Assembly (NCBI RefSeq): GCF_014235185.1
Contig: NZ_CP060131.1
Span: forward strand, 4,657,501-4,721,500
Length of the DNA stretch: 64,000 nt
Direction: 5' to 3'
From: Pseudonocardia petroleophila
GTDB lineage: Bacteria; Actinomycetota; Actinomycetes; Mycobacteriales; Pseudonocardiaceae
The position numbers and the translations under genes were made by a program. The notes beneath the pieces are model-generated. The model saw only the letters and a list, made by a program, of their open reading frames with translations. It had not been told where the DNA came from and did not search any database. Positions 48,764 to 60,617 of the stretch are shown here, in pieces. Position 1 is the stretch's first letter; the number at the start of each line of letters is the position of its first letter.

Positions 48764-49525
48764 GTGTGCCGACATCTGGCCTACGTCGGGCCACCGGTGA
48801 CGCTGTCGTCGCTGGTCCTCGACGCCCCGCACTCGCTGCGGCACCAGTCCTACGCGCCTGCCGACATGCGCGGCGGGGGCACCGTGAACGTCGACGGGTT
48901 CGGCGCGGGCTGGTACCCCGAGCCGGGCGGTGCCGCCCTGCGCTACCGCACGTCGGTGCCGATCTGGGCCGACGACTCGTTCGCGGCCCTCGCCGCAGCC
49001 ACCCGGACCGGGGCACTGCTCGCCGCGGTCCGCTCGGCCACCACGGGGATGCCGGTCACGCCGAGCGCCAACGCCCCCTTCGTCGACGGGCCGTGGCTGT
49101 TCAGCCACAACGGCCGCGTCGCGGGCTGGCCGGACGCCGTGGCCGCGCTGGCCGGCGAGCTGCCGGTCACCGACCTGCTCACCCTCGACGCCCCGACCGA
49201 CGCCGCCCTGCTGTGGGCCCTGGTCCGGCGCCGGCTGCGCGCGGGCGAGGACCCGGCCGCCGTGCTCGCCGGCACCGTCACCGCGGTCGGCGCGGCGGCG
49301 CCGGGGTCGCGGCTCAACCTCCTGCTCACCGACGGCGCGACGGTCTGGGCCACCGCCTGGGACCACGCGCTGTCGCTGCGGGTCGACGACGGATCGGCGC
49401 TCGTCGCGTCCGAACCGCTCGACGACCACCCCTCCTGGACCGAGGTGCCCGACCGGCACCTGGTGGTGGCCCGCCCGGGCCGGCACCGCCTGGATCCGCT
49501 TCTGACGACAACGGGAGTCCGATGA
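48764..49525 (+). CDS. egtC: EgtC, gamma-glutamyl hercynylcysteine sulfoxide amidohydrolase
   Basis: This 253-residue glutamine amidotransferase class II (Ntn-hydrolase) removes glutamate from the EgtB product. The start is fixed by chemistry: GTG 48764 gives Met-Cys-Arg-His-Leu, and Cys2 must become N-terminal as the nucleophile. The earlier ATG at 48734 would bury it. Further motifs are FGAGWYPEPGG and LFSHNGRVAGW, which carries the oxyanion Asn. It starts four bases after the egtB stop, and its own stop overlaps the egtD ATG. Confidence 0.94.
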   Translation: MCRHLAYVGPPVTLSSLVLDAPHSLRHQSYAPADMRGGGTVNVDGFGAGWYPEPGGAALRYRTSVPIWADDSFAALAAATRTGALLAAVRSATTGMPVTPSANAPFVDGPWLFSHNGRVAGWPDAVAALAGELPVTDLLTLDAPTDAALLWALVRRRLRAGEDPAAVLAGTVTAVGAAAPGSRLNLLLTDGATVWATAWDHALSLRVDDGSALVASEPLDDHPSWTEVPDRHLVVARPGRHRLDPLLTTTGVR

Positions 49526-50490
49526 ACGCCCTGCTCGACGTCCACCTCACCGACGGCGACGCCGACCGCGCCCTGCGCGCCGACGCCGCCGCCGGCCTGA
49601 CCGCCGTACCCAAGTCGCTGCCGCCCAAGTGGTTCTACGACGCCCGCGGCAGCGCGCTGTTCGAGGACATCACCGAGCTCCCCGAGTACTACCCGACCCG
49701 CACGGAGGCGGCGCTGCTCGCGCAGAGCGTCGACGAGATCGCGGCGGCCTCCGGGGCGCAGACGCTCGTCGAGCTGGGGTCGGGGTCGTCGTCGAAGACG
49801 CGGCTGCTGCTCGACGCGTTCGGGCGCACCGGGACGCTGCGCCGGTACGTGCCCCAGGACGTCAGCGAGTCGGCGCTGCGCCTGGCGATGGACGCGCTCG
49901 CCGTGGAGTACCCGGACCTGGAGCTGCACGGGGTCGTCGGGGACTTCACCCAGCACCTCGACCGGCTCCCGCGCGGGGGGCGGCGGATGGTCGCGTTCCT
50001 CGGGGGCACGATCGGCAACCTCACCCGCGACGAGCGCTACGCCTTCCTCCGGCAGCTGCGCGGGGTGCTGGAGCCGGGGGAGCAGCTGCTGCTGGGCACC
50101 GGTCTGGTCGTCGAGGAGTCGGTGATGGTGCCCGCCTACGACGACGCGGCGGGCGTGACCGCGGAGTTCAACCGCAACGTGCTGCACGTGCTCAACCGCG
50201 AGCTGCGCGCCGACTTCGACGTCGAGGCGTTCCGGCACCGGGCGCTGTGGGACGCGGAGAACAGCTGGATCGAGATGCGGCTGGTGGCGCAGCGGGCGAT
50301 GACGGTGCGGGTCGCCGAGCTGGACCTGACCGTCGAGTTCGCCCAGGGGGAGGAGATGCGCACCGAGATCTCCACGAAGTTCCGCCCCGACGGCGTGGCC
50401 GAGGCGCTGGAGGACACCGGCTACGCGGTGACCCGCACCTGGACCGACCCCGACGACCGCTTCGCCCTGACGCTGGCCACCGCCGTGTGA
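49522..50490 (+). CDS. egtD: EgtD, histidine N-alpha-methyltransferase
   Basis: This 322-residue SAM-dependent enzyme trimethylates histidine to hercynine, the first committed step of ergothioneine synthesis. It has SLPPKWFYDARGSALFEDIT, YYPTRTEA, the SAM-binding loop VELGSGSSSKTRLLLDA and the substrate region FLGGTIGNLTRDE. The ATG overlaps the egtC stop. Nothing is missing among the visible motifs. Confidence 0.96.
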   Translation: MNALLDVHLTDGDADRALRADAAAGLTAVPKSLPPKWFYDARGSALFEDITELPEYYPTRTEAALLAQSVDEIAAASGAQTLVELGSGSSSKTRLLLDAFGRTGTLRRYVPQDVSESALRLAMDALAVEYPDLELHGVVGDFTQHLDRLPRGGRRMVAFLGGTIGNLTRDERYAFLRQLRGVLEPGEQLLLGTGLVVEESVMVPAYDDAAGVTAEFNRNVLHVLNRELRADFDVEAFRHRALWDAENSWIEMRLVAQRAMTVRVAELDLTVEFAQGEEMRTEISTKFRPDGVAEALEDTGYAVTRTWTDPDDRFALTLATAV

Positions 50491-50510
50491 TCCCGGGCAG
50501 GATCTCGGGC

Positions 50511-50966
50511 GTGAGCACCGACTGGCGAGACGACGGCGTCCGGGTGATCCCGCCCGACGCCCTCGACACGAACACCCCGCAGACCCCCGGCATGCACCGG
50601 GCCGCCGCGGTCACCCACGCGCGGGCCGGGGCGGAGAAGCTGTGGGCGGGCACCGTGACCATCCATCCCGGTGCCCGCACCGGCGCCCACCACCACGGCG
50701 AGCTGGAGAGCGTGATCTACGTGGTGCGGGGCCGGGCCCGGATGCGCTGGGGCGAGAACCTGGAGTTCGTCGCGGAGGCGGGGCCGGGCGGGTTCATCTT
50801 CGTGCCGCCGTGGGTGCCGCACCAGGAGATCAACGCCCTCGACGACGAGCCGCTGGAGTGCGTGCTGACCCGCAGCGGGCAGGACCCGGTGGTGGTCAAC
50901 CTCGAGATCGAGGGCGTGGCGGAGCCGGAGCACGTGCCCTGGGTCGACCCGCTGCACCGGGCCTGA
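50511..50966 (+). CDS. Cupin domain protein at the end of the egt operon
   Basis: This 151-residue single cupin has the metal-binding motif AHHHGELESVIYVVRGRARM (two His and a Glu visible) and the second motif PPWVPHQEINALDD. GTG 50511 is preferred, with AGGA upstream; GTG 50487, overlapping the egtD stop, is the alternative. No egtE (the PLP-dependent C-S lyase that completes ergothioneine) follows, and this cupin takes its place in the operon. A role in ergothioneine metabolism is suggested by position only. Confidence 0.85.
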   Translation: MSTDWRDDGVRVIPPDALDTNTPQTPGMHRAAAVTHARAGAEKLWAGTVTIHPGARTGAHHHGELESVIYVVRGRARMRWGENLEFVAEAGPGGFIFVPPWVPHQEINALDDEPLECVLTRSGQDPVVVNLEIEGVAEPEHVPWVDPLHRA

Positions 50967-51004
50967 CCGATCCCGCCCCGCGGCTGGTCCGTCGCCCTCC
51001 AGAA

Positions 51005-51024
51005 GTCAACGACTCATTGACGCC
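51005..51024. repeat. Left copy of a 20-base palindromic repeat
   Basis: GTCAACGACTCATTGACGCC is an imperfect palindrome plus GCC and matches the right copy at 54175-54194 at 18 of 20 bases. It lies between two convergent genes, where an operator is unlikely. The first eight bases also pair with TCGTTGAC at 51042-51049, which could form a weak terminator. Confidence 0.7.
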
Positions 51025-51053
51025 GTCGTTCCGGCAGCGGTTCGTTGACGAGA

Positions 51054-52247
51054 TCAGACCGCGGCGGCGAGAGCCGTGTAGTCGGGCAGGTCGATGGCGT
51101 CGGCCTTCGCGAACTGCCGCTCCAGCAGCGGACGCACGGGCCGGCGGGTCATCGCCCGCAGGGCCGCCGCCCCCGCGCGGATGGCCAGGCGGCTGTTCGG
51201 GGCGTACCCGCCGACCCCGCCGGGCGGGAGCGTCTGGGCCTGCGCGACGTAGGGCCGGAGCACCCGCTCGTAGCGGTCGAACGCGACGCGGTGGTCGCCG
51301 CCCGCCGCGGCGAGCTCGCCCGCCAGCACGTACGCCCCGACCAGGGCGAGGCTCGTGCCCAGACCGGTCAGGGGAGTGGGGCAGTAGCCCGCGTCCCCGA
51401 GGAGCACCACCCGCCCGCGCGACCAGCGGGGCATGTGGACCTGTGACACGGCGTCGACGGCGAGGTCCGGGGCGTCCCGCATGGCCTCGACCAGCCACCC
51501 CGCCCGCCACCCGACGCCCGCGAACCGGGCCGCGAACTCCTCGACCCACTCCGCGGGCTCCCGGCGGTCCGTCGACGCCGTCCGGAAGCTCAGCTCGGCC
51601 TTCGACTCGTGCGGCAGGCGGCCGGGCCGCAGCGACGCGACGAGGCCGGGCGCGCGGTGCGTGAGGTACCAGCCGTCGAGGTCGGGTGCGGCGGGTGCGG
51701 TGAACCAGGCGGTGCGCAGGCCCAACGGGCGGACGCCGCCGTCGCCGAAGGTCAGGGTCCGGACGGCGGAGTGCAGGCCGTCGGCGCCGACCACCAGCCC
51801 GACGCGGCGCGGCGGCGCGTTCTCGAAGGTGACGGTGACCCCGTCGGCGTCCTCGTCCAGGCCGGTGATCGTGTCGCCGTGGACGTGCTCGACGTCCGGG
51901 CCCGCGCCGGCCAGCACCGCGGCGAGGTCGCCGCGCAGGATCTCGTGCGCGGAGACGATGCCCTCGCCGCCGAACGCCTCGACGGGCATCCGGGCGGTCA
52001 CCCGGCCGTCGGCGTCGACCCACGCGATGCCCCTCTGGTGGAGGGTGACCTCGCGGAGCCGGTCGGTGAGCCCCATCCGCGCGACGACGGTGCGTCCCGC
52101 GCCGCGCAGGTCGACGGCCTGGCCGCCGGTGCGCGGGGCGGGCGCCCGCTCCACGACGGTGGCCCGGAAGCCGTACCGGGTGAGCCAGTGGGCGAGCGCC
52201 GGGCCGGCGATGCCGCCGCCGGACACGATGATGTCGGTGTTCTGCAT
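51054..52247 (-). CDS. FAD-dependent aromatic-type monooxygenase
   Basis: This 397-residue class A flavoprotein monooxygenase has N-terminal GGGIAGPALAHWL, the mid-protein LVVGADGLHSAVR (DG motif) and the second FAD motif VVLLGDAGYCPTPLTG. It resembles tetracycline-degrading and other small-molecule hydroxylases; the substrate is not predictable. Start ATG 52245-52247 (MQNTDIIV) is preferred over an upstream ATG at 52281-52283. It is divergent from the GntR-TetR fusion regulator, which very likely controls it through palindromic sites in the shared promoter. Confidence 0.9.
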   Translation of the reverse strand: MQNTDIIVSGGGIAGPALAHWLTRYGFRATVVERAPAPRTGGQAVDLRGAGRTVVARMGLTDRLREVTLHQRGIAWVDADGRVTARMPVEAFGGEGIVSAHEILRGDLAAVLAGAGPDVEHVHGDTITGLDEDADGVTVTFENAPPRRVGLVVGADGLHSAVRTLTFGDGGVRPLGLRTAWFTAPAAPDLDGWYLTHRAPGLVASLRPGRLPHESKAELSFRTASTDRREPAEWVEEFAARFAGVGWRAGWLVEAMRDAPDLAVDAVSQVHMPRWSRGRVVLLGDAGYCPTPLTGLGTSLALVGAYVLAGELAAAGGDHRVAFDRYERVLRPYVAQAQTLPPGGVGGYAPNSRLAIRAGAAALRAMTRRPVRPLLERQFAKADAIDLPDYTALAAAV

Positions 52248-52344
52248 GGCCCGTAACGTACGACGTACACGGTGTTCTAGCAAGTGCGTTTTACGAGCTC
52301 AGAGACCTGATCGTACTAGTGCACTGGCCATCCGGCGAGCCGTG

Positions 52345-52358
52345 CTGTACTAGTACAG
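52345..52358. promoter_or_regulatory. Palindromic operator candidate for the GntR-TetR regulator
   Basis: CTGTACTAGTACAG is a perfect 14-base palindrome ending three bases before the regulator's GTG. A second, partial copy (GTACTAGTGCAC, 52313-52324) lies 32 bases upstream. The pair is well placed for autoregulation and control of the divergent monooxygenase. Confidence 0.72.
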
Positions 52359-52360
52359 GG

Positions 52361-53359
52361 GTGACGACGACGGGTTCTGCGGCCATCACCGGTGAGCTGC
52401 GCAGGCGGATCCTGTCCGGGGAGCTGGCGCCGGGGGAGCGGGTGCCGTCGACGCGGGCGATCACGCGCGAGTGGGGCGTCGCCATCGCCACCGCGAGCCG
52501 GGTCCTCGCGGCGCTGCAGGCCGAGGGGCTGGTGCGGGCCGTCCCGGGCGTCGGCACGGTCGTCGCGGCCCCCGCGGACCCGTCGGCCCCCACCGAACCC
52601 GGTGTCGCGGCACCGCCGTGGGCCCGGTCGAGGGCGCCCGCCACCGACCGCGCGGTCCCGGAGCCGGTCCTCACGCCCGAGCGGATCGTCGGCGCGGCGG
52701 TGCGGGTCGCCGACGTCGAGGGGCTCACGGCGGTGTCGATGCGCCGGGTCGCGGCCGACCTCGGGGTCGTGCCGATGGCGCTCTACCGGCACGTGGGCGA
52801 CAAGGACGACCTCGTCGTGCGGATGCTCGACGCGGCGCTGGGGGAGTGGCGCCCGCCCGTCGACGCCCCGGCCGGGTGGCGGCCGCGCGTCGAGGTCGCG
52901 GTGCGGGCGCTGTGGGCGGGGTTCCGGCGCCATCCGTGGCTGGCGCACGCGCTGTCGATCACCCGGCCGCAGCTGATCCCGGCGGGCATGGCGTACTCGG
53001 AGTGGGTGCTGTCCGCGCTCGACCCGCACCTGGAGCCGACGGAGGCGTTCGACGTCCACCTCATGCTGATCAACTTCGTGCGCGGCACGGCGGTGGGGCT
53101 GGAGTCCGAGCGCGACGCCGAGGCCGCGTCGGGGCTCGACAACGAGGAGTGGATGGCCGAGCAGGAGCCCGCCCTGCTCGCGCTCGTGTCGTCGGGGGAC
53201 TTCCCGCACCTGCAGCGGATGGTGTCCGGGGAGTACGACCTCGACGTCGACGCCCTGTTCGAGCGGGGCCTGCGCCTGCTGCTCGACGGCCTGGCGGTGC
53301 AGTTCGACCGCAGCGCCGACGCAAGCCGCACCGCCGCCCCGCCCTGGACCCGCGCCTGA
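52361..53359 (+). CDS. GntR-TetR double DNA-binding regulator
   Basis: This 332-residue regulator has two different DNA-binding domains. Residues 5-70 are a GntR winged helix (ITGELRRRILSGELAPGERV, then TASRVLAALQAEGLVR). After a Pro/Ala-rich linker, residues 105-150 are a TetR helix-turn-helix (TAVSMRRVAADLGVVPMALY), followed by a tetracycline-repressor-type C-terminal domain. Such fusions occur in actinomycetes near monooxygenase or efflux genes. The start is GTG 52361, right after a perfect palindrome. It is divergent from the FAD monooxygenase. Confidence 0.9.
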   Translation: MTTTGSAAITGELRRRILSGELAPGERVPSTRAITREWGVAIATASRVLAALQAEGLVRAVPGVGTVVAAPADPSAPTEPGVAAPPWARSRAPATDRAVPEPVLTPERIVGAAVRVADVEGLTAVSMRRVAADLGVVPMALYRHVGDKDDLVVRMLDAALGEWRPPVDAPAGWRPRVEVAVRALWAGFRRHPWLAHALSITRPQLIPAGMAYSEWVLSALDPHLEPTEAFDVHLMLINFVRGTAVGLESERDAEAASGLDNEEWMAEQEPALLALVSSGDFPHLQRMVSGEYDLDVDALFERGLRLLLDGLAVQFDRSADASRTAAPPWTRA

Positions 53360-53402
53360 GCCGTCCGCGCCCGAGCCGCCCGCGCCCGAGCCGCCCGCGC
53401 CC
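53358..53402. repeat. Three tandem 15-base repeats
   Basis: GAGCCGNCCGCGCCC occurs three times head to tail (one T/C difference in the first copy), filling the gap between the regulator stop and the convergent TauE gene. Role unknown; likely slippage-prone. Confidence 0.8.
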
Positions 53403-53407
53403 GACCC

Positions 53408-54139
53408 TCAGCCGGTCGCGGCCTGGACCAGCAGCGCGACGGCGCCCGCCGCGGCCAGGCCCACCACCGCGGGGCGGGTCCAGCCGCGGTCGAGCAGGGG
53501 GCGGGCGGGGCCCGACAGCGCGAACCCGGCGAGCATCGGGACGAGCAGCAGCCCACCGGCCGTCAGGGCCTGGGCGGTGACCTGCCCGGCCAGCGCCAGC
53601 GCACCGATCGAGAGCAGGGTGCCCGCGGTGAAGTAGGCCGCGAGCGTGGAGCGGACGCGGGGTCCGGTGGCGGCCTGGTAGAGCAGGGCGACCGGCGGGC
53701 CCCCGATCGACGACGACGTGCCGCCGGCCCCGGACACGAACCCGGCGACGAGCAGGGCGGGCACGGTCGGGCGGGGCCGCCAGCGGATCACCGACAGGCC
53801 CGCGCACACCAGCACGGTCAGCCCGACGACGGCCACGAAGGCCCGCGGGGGGAGCGTGGACACCGCGAGCACCCCGATCCCGATGCCGGGCAGGCGCCCG
53901 AGCAGGGCCCAGCCGACGCCGGGCCAGTCGGTGTCGCCGAACTCGCGGCGCAGCGTCAGCAGGGCGTGCACCGCGGTGATCATCAGCAACGGCACGGGGA
54001 CCAGCGCGGCGTCCAGGATCGCGAGCAGGGGAGCGGCCACCAGGGCCAGCCCGAACCCCACCGTCCCCTGGACGAGCGCCCCGACCGCCACCACGAGCCC
54101 CGCCACGACGACCACCACGCCCGCACGGTAGCCGCACAC
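53408..54139 (-). CDS. TauE/SafE family membrane exporter
   Basis: This 243-residue membrane protein has about eight hydrophobic segments and the two family motifs: VQGTVGFGLALVAAPLLAIL near the N-terminus and VSGAGGTSSSIGGPPVALLY near residue 140. TauE/SafE proteins are thought to export sulfite or sulfonate-type anions. The start codon is GTG (54137-54139). It is the last gene before the right palindromic repeat; the anion moved here cannot be told. Confidence 0.88.
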   Translation of the reverse strand: MCGYRAGVVVVVAGLVVAVGALVQGTVGFGLALVAAPLLAILDAALVPVPLLMITAVHALLTLRREFGDTDWPGVGWALLGRLPGIGIGVLAVSTLPPRAFVAVVGLTVLVCAGLSVIRWRPRPTVPALLVAGFVSGAGGTSSSIGGPPVALLYQAATGPRVRSTLAAYFTAGTLLSIGALALAGQVTAQALTAGGLLLVPMLAGFALSGPARPLLDRGWTRPAVVGLAAAGAVALLVQAATG

Positions 54140-54174
54140 GGCGGTCCCGCCTCCCGGAGCGCCCCTCCCCTGAT

Positions 54175-54194
54175 GTCAATGAGTCATTGACGCC
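54175..54194. repeat. Right copy of the 20-base palindromic repeat
   Basis: GTCAATGAGTCATTGACGCC contains a perfect palindrome (17 bases around a central G) and matches the left copy at 51005-51024 in direct orientation at 18 of 20 bases. It lies between the TauE gene start and the acnA terminator. Confidence 0.75.
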
Positions 54195-54243
54195 AGCGGA
54201 TCGACAATGAATCGACGACGTCGAACCGCGGCCCGGACGACGA

Positions 54244-54277
54244 ACGGCCGCCGCTCCGGCAGGGGAGCGGCGGCCGT
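54244..54277 (-). terminator. Hairpin terminator after acnA
   Basis: A perfect 14-base inverted repeat with a six-base loop lies 21 bases after the acnA stop on its strand. Confidence 0.85.
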
Positions 54278-54297
54278 CGGGTCGGGCGGAGGAGGGA

Positions 54298-57105
<2,808 letters not shown>

Positions 57106-57192
57106 TGATGTCCTCCTGCGGTGGTGGGCGCGGGTTCGTCGGAGTCTCGCCTACTGCACCCGCGTCGTGTGCGAGACCCCTCTCACCCCAAA

Positions 57193-57208
57193 CAGTACGC
57201 TTGTCCGG
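57193..57208. promoter_or_regulatory. Candidate AcnR operator upstream of acnA
   Basis: CAGTACGCTTGTCCGG keeps 9 of 12 fixed positions of the remembered corynebacterial AcnR motif CAGNACnnncGTACTG and lies 88-103 bases upstream of the acnA start. The left half is exact, the right half degenerate. Confidence 0.5.
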
Positions 57209-57338
57209 TTAGAACGTCAGCGTGAGGTCCGCCCCAAGGGTGGAGTTCGGGGCGTCCCTGCGCGTGGCAACCCGACGACGCGGCGCGGTGGTGGCACAGT
57301 CGCCCCGTTCGGTCGGGTGATCAAGAAGGGCTGGCGGG

Positions 57339-58640
57339 GTGCGCGGATCCGTGCGGGTGGTCGTGGTGCTGCTGCTCGTCGCGCTGCTCGGCGGGACGTC
57401 CCCGGCGTTCGCCCAGCCGCCGCCCCCGCCGCCCAACCCCACCGACGACGAGCTGAGCTCCAGCCAGCAGGCGGTGCAGGAGCGCGCGGGCCAGGTCGGC
57501 GCGCTCACCAACCGCCTCGCCGAGCTCGACGCGCAGACCGACGACCTGCAGGCGGAGCTGGCCGGGCAGCGGGAGAACGCCGAGGCCGCGCTCGTCGACC
57601 TCGAGGCCGCGGAGGGGGCGGCCGACGAGGCCGGTCGGCGGGCCGAGGACGCGCGCGTCGCCACCGACGCGGCGACCGTCGCCATCGACCAGGCCCGGGC
57701 CCGCCTCGACGACTTCGTCACCGCGACCTACCAGGAGGGCCTCGACACCGGCCCGCTCGGCCTGCTGACCTCGTCGGAGACCCCCGAGGAGCTCGTCGCC
57801 AGGGCGGAGTTCACCGATCTCCTCGCCCGCGCCCAGCTCGCCGCGCAGGACGGGCTGGAGCGCGCGCGCGTCGACAAGGCCAACGCCGACTCGACCGCCC
57901 GCGCCCAGCTGGAGGAGGCGCAGGACCGCGAGGCCGAGGCCGCGCGGGCCAAGGAGAGCGCCGACGCCGCGTACGCCGCAGCCGACCAGGCGGCGCGCGC
58001 CCAGGCCGAGCAGCTGGCCGCCGTGCAGGCCGAGCGCGCCCAGGTCCAGGCGCTGCTCGACGCCGCCGAGTCCTCCGACGCCGGGCTGCGCGACCAGCGC
58101 GCCCGGTACGACGAGTGGCAGCGGGTCCTCGCCGAGCAGGAGGCGGAGCGGCAGCGCGCCGAGCGGCAGGCCGCGGCGGCGCGGGAGGAGGCGTCGTCCT
58201 CGGTCGCCGCCCCGCCGCGCGCGGGCGCGGGATCGGTGCAGCGGGTGATCGACCGGGCGGTGTCGCAGATCGGGGTGCAGTACGTGTGGGGCGGCGGCAA
58301 CGGCCGCGGCGCCACCACCGGGATCCCCGGTCCGGCGGGCGACCCGGGCAACCGCGTCGGCTTCGACTGCTCGGGCCTCATGCTCTACGCCTTCAACGGC
58401 GCGGGCGTGTCGCTGCCGCGGGTGAGCCGCAACCAGTTCAACGCGGGCCGCAAGGTTCCGATCTCGCAGCTGCAGCCCGGCGACATGGTCTTCTACCGGA
58501 AGGGCCGCGCGCCGATCCACCACGTCGCCATGTACATCGGCGACGACCGGATGATCGAGGCCCCCTACACCGGGTCCGAGGTCCGGATCGTGCCGCTGCG
58601 CCGCAAGGACCTGGTGCCCGAGGCGACCCGGGTGCTGTAG
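57339..58640 (+). CDS. ripA: Secreted NlpC/P60 peptidoglycan hydrolase (RipA-like)
   Basis: This 433-residue secreted protein has a signal peptide (residues 1-25, ending SPAFA), a Pro-rich patch and a long coiled coil (about 40-290) rich in Ala/Glu/Gln. A C-terminal NlpC/P60 domain has catalytic Cys in VGFDCSGLMLYAF and His in IHHVAMYIGDD. It cleaves peptide stems of peptidoglycan, probably during cell separation, with the coiled coil blocking or positioning the domain. GTG 57339 has AGAAGGG upstream. The position next to acnA matches Rv1477 of M. tuberculosis, but only one hydrolase gene is present here, against the ripA-ripB pair there. Confidence 0.9.
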   Translation: MRGSVRVVVVLLLVALLGGTSPAFAQPPPPPPNPTDDELSSSQQAVQERAGQVGALTNRLAELDAQTDDLQAELAGQRENAEAALVDLEAAEGAADEAGRRAEDARVATDAATVAIDQARARLDDFVTATYQEGLDTGPLGLLTSSETPEELVARAEFTDLLARAQLAAQDGLERARVDKANADSTARAQLEEAQDREAEAARAKESADAAYAAADQAARAQAEQLAAVQAERAQVQALLDAAESSDAGLRDQRARYDEWQRVLAEQEAERQRAERQAAAAREEASSSVAAPPRAGAGSVQRVIDRAVSQIGVQYVWGGGNGRGATTGIPGPAGDPGNRVGFDCSGLMLYAFNGAGVSLPRVSRNQFNAGRKVPISQLQPGDMVFYRKGRAPIHHVAMYIGDDRMIEAPYTGSEVRIVPLRRKDLVPEATRVL

Positions 58641-58652
58641 GGAGCCGGTGCC

Positions 58653-59447
58653 CTAGACCTGGACCGGGATGCGCGGCGCGTTCTCCCACAGCATCCACGG
58701 CCGGTGACCGGACTGGTAGGCCTGCTCCAGGGCGTTGCGCTCCTTCGCCGTGTCCGCCGACTGCCAGAACCCGCGGTGGCGGTGCGCGGTCATCCGGCCC
58801 TCCCTGGCCAGCGGGGTGCAGGCGTCGGCGATGAGGTCGCCGCCCTCGGGGAGGTAGTCGAAGATGTCCGGGCGCAGCACGAAGTAGCCGCCGTTCTCCC
58901 ACAGCGGCATCTCCTGCAGCGGGCTGATGGCGGTGATCCGGTCGTCCTCGCCGATCCCGACGCAGTGGAACGCGGGCTGCGGCGGGACGGCGAGGAGCCG
59001 GCCGACGGCGTCGGAGGCGGCGAAGTCCGCGACCATCGTGTCCAGGTCGAGGTCGGTGAGGACGTCGGCGTAGTTGGCCAGGAACATCTCCTCGCCCGCG
59101 ACGTGCTCGCGCACGCGGCGCAGCCGCTCGCCGATCGGGGAGTCCAGGCCGGTGTGGGCGAAGGTGATCGTCCAGTCCTGGATGTCGGACCCGAGCAGCT
59201 CCACGCGCCCGCCGTTGAGCACGAAGTCGTTCGACGCGGTCTCGGAGTAGTTGAGGAAGTACTCCTTGATGTGCTCGGCGCCGTAGCCCATGCAGAGCAC
59301 GAAGTCGGTGTGCCCGAAGTGGGCGTAGTAGCGCATGACGTGCCAGATCAGGGGCCGCGGCCCGACCCGGTGCATCGGCTTGGGCAGGTCCGACACCCCG
59401 TCACGCATCCGCATGCCGTAACCGCCGCAGAACAGGACGACCTTCAC
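58653..59447 (-). CDS. Nucleotidyltransferase, glucose-1-phosphate cytidylyltransferase-like
   Basis: This 264-residue sugar-1-phosphate nucleotidyltransferase begins VKVVLFCGGYGMRMRDGVSD and has the PKPMHRVGPRPLIWHVMRYY substrate-binding segment. The sequence GYGAEHIKEYFLNYSETASN is close to RfbF-type CDP-glucose synthases. Start GTG 59445-59447 is chosen because GGGAGG stands seven bases upstream; the ATG at 59487-59489 adds 14 odd residues. A role in making an activated sugar for surface glycans is likely; no partner genes (dehydratase, transferases) are nearby. It lies between the RipA-like gene (convergent) and moxR (divergent). Confidence 0.85.
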   Translation of the reverse strand: MKVVLFCGGYGMRMRDGVSDLPKPMHRVGPRPLIWHVMRYYAHFGHTDFVLCMGYGAEHIKEYFLNYSETASNDFVLNGGRVELLGSDIQDWTITFAHTGLDSPIGERLRRVREHVAGEEMFLANYADVLTDLDLDTMVADFAASDAVGRLLAVPPQPAFHCVGIGEDDRITAISPLQEMPLWENGGYFVLRPDIFDYLPEGGDLIADACTPLAREGRMTAHRHRGFWQSADTAKERNALEQAYQSGHRPWMLWENAPRIPVQV

Positions 59448-59594
59448 GTCGGAACCTCCCGCTGTGTCCGAGTTGCTTGTCCCCTCCAACGAGGTACCCC
59501 TGATCAGGTGACGCTTCGTGGTCGTGTCGTGACAGTCGTGTCGGGACGGAGGGGGCTCACCGCCCGCTCACGGACGATGCGGTGAGATGGCGGC

Positions 59595-60613
<1,019 letters not shown>

Positions 60614-60617
<4 letters not shown>

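Noticed and set aside
51005..54194. Insertion sequence or transposon between the palindromic repeats
   Set aside because: No transposase or integrase is present; only the repeat pair supports mobility, so no mobile element is annotated.
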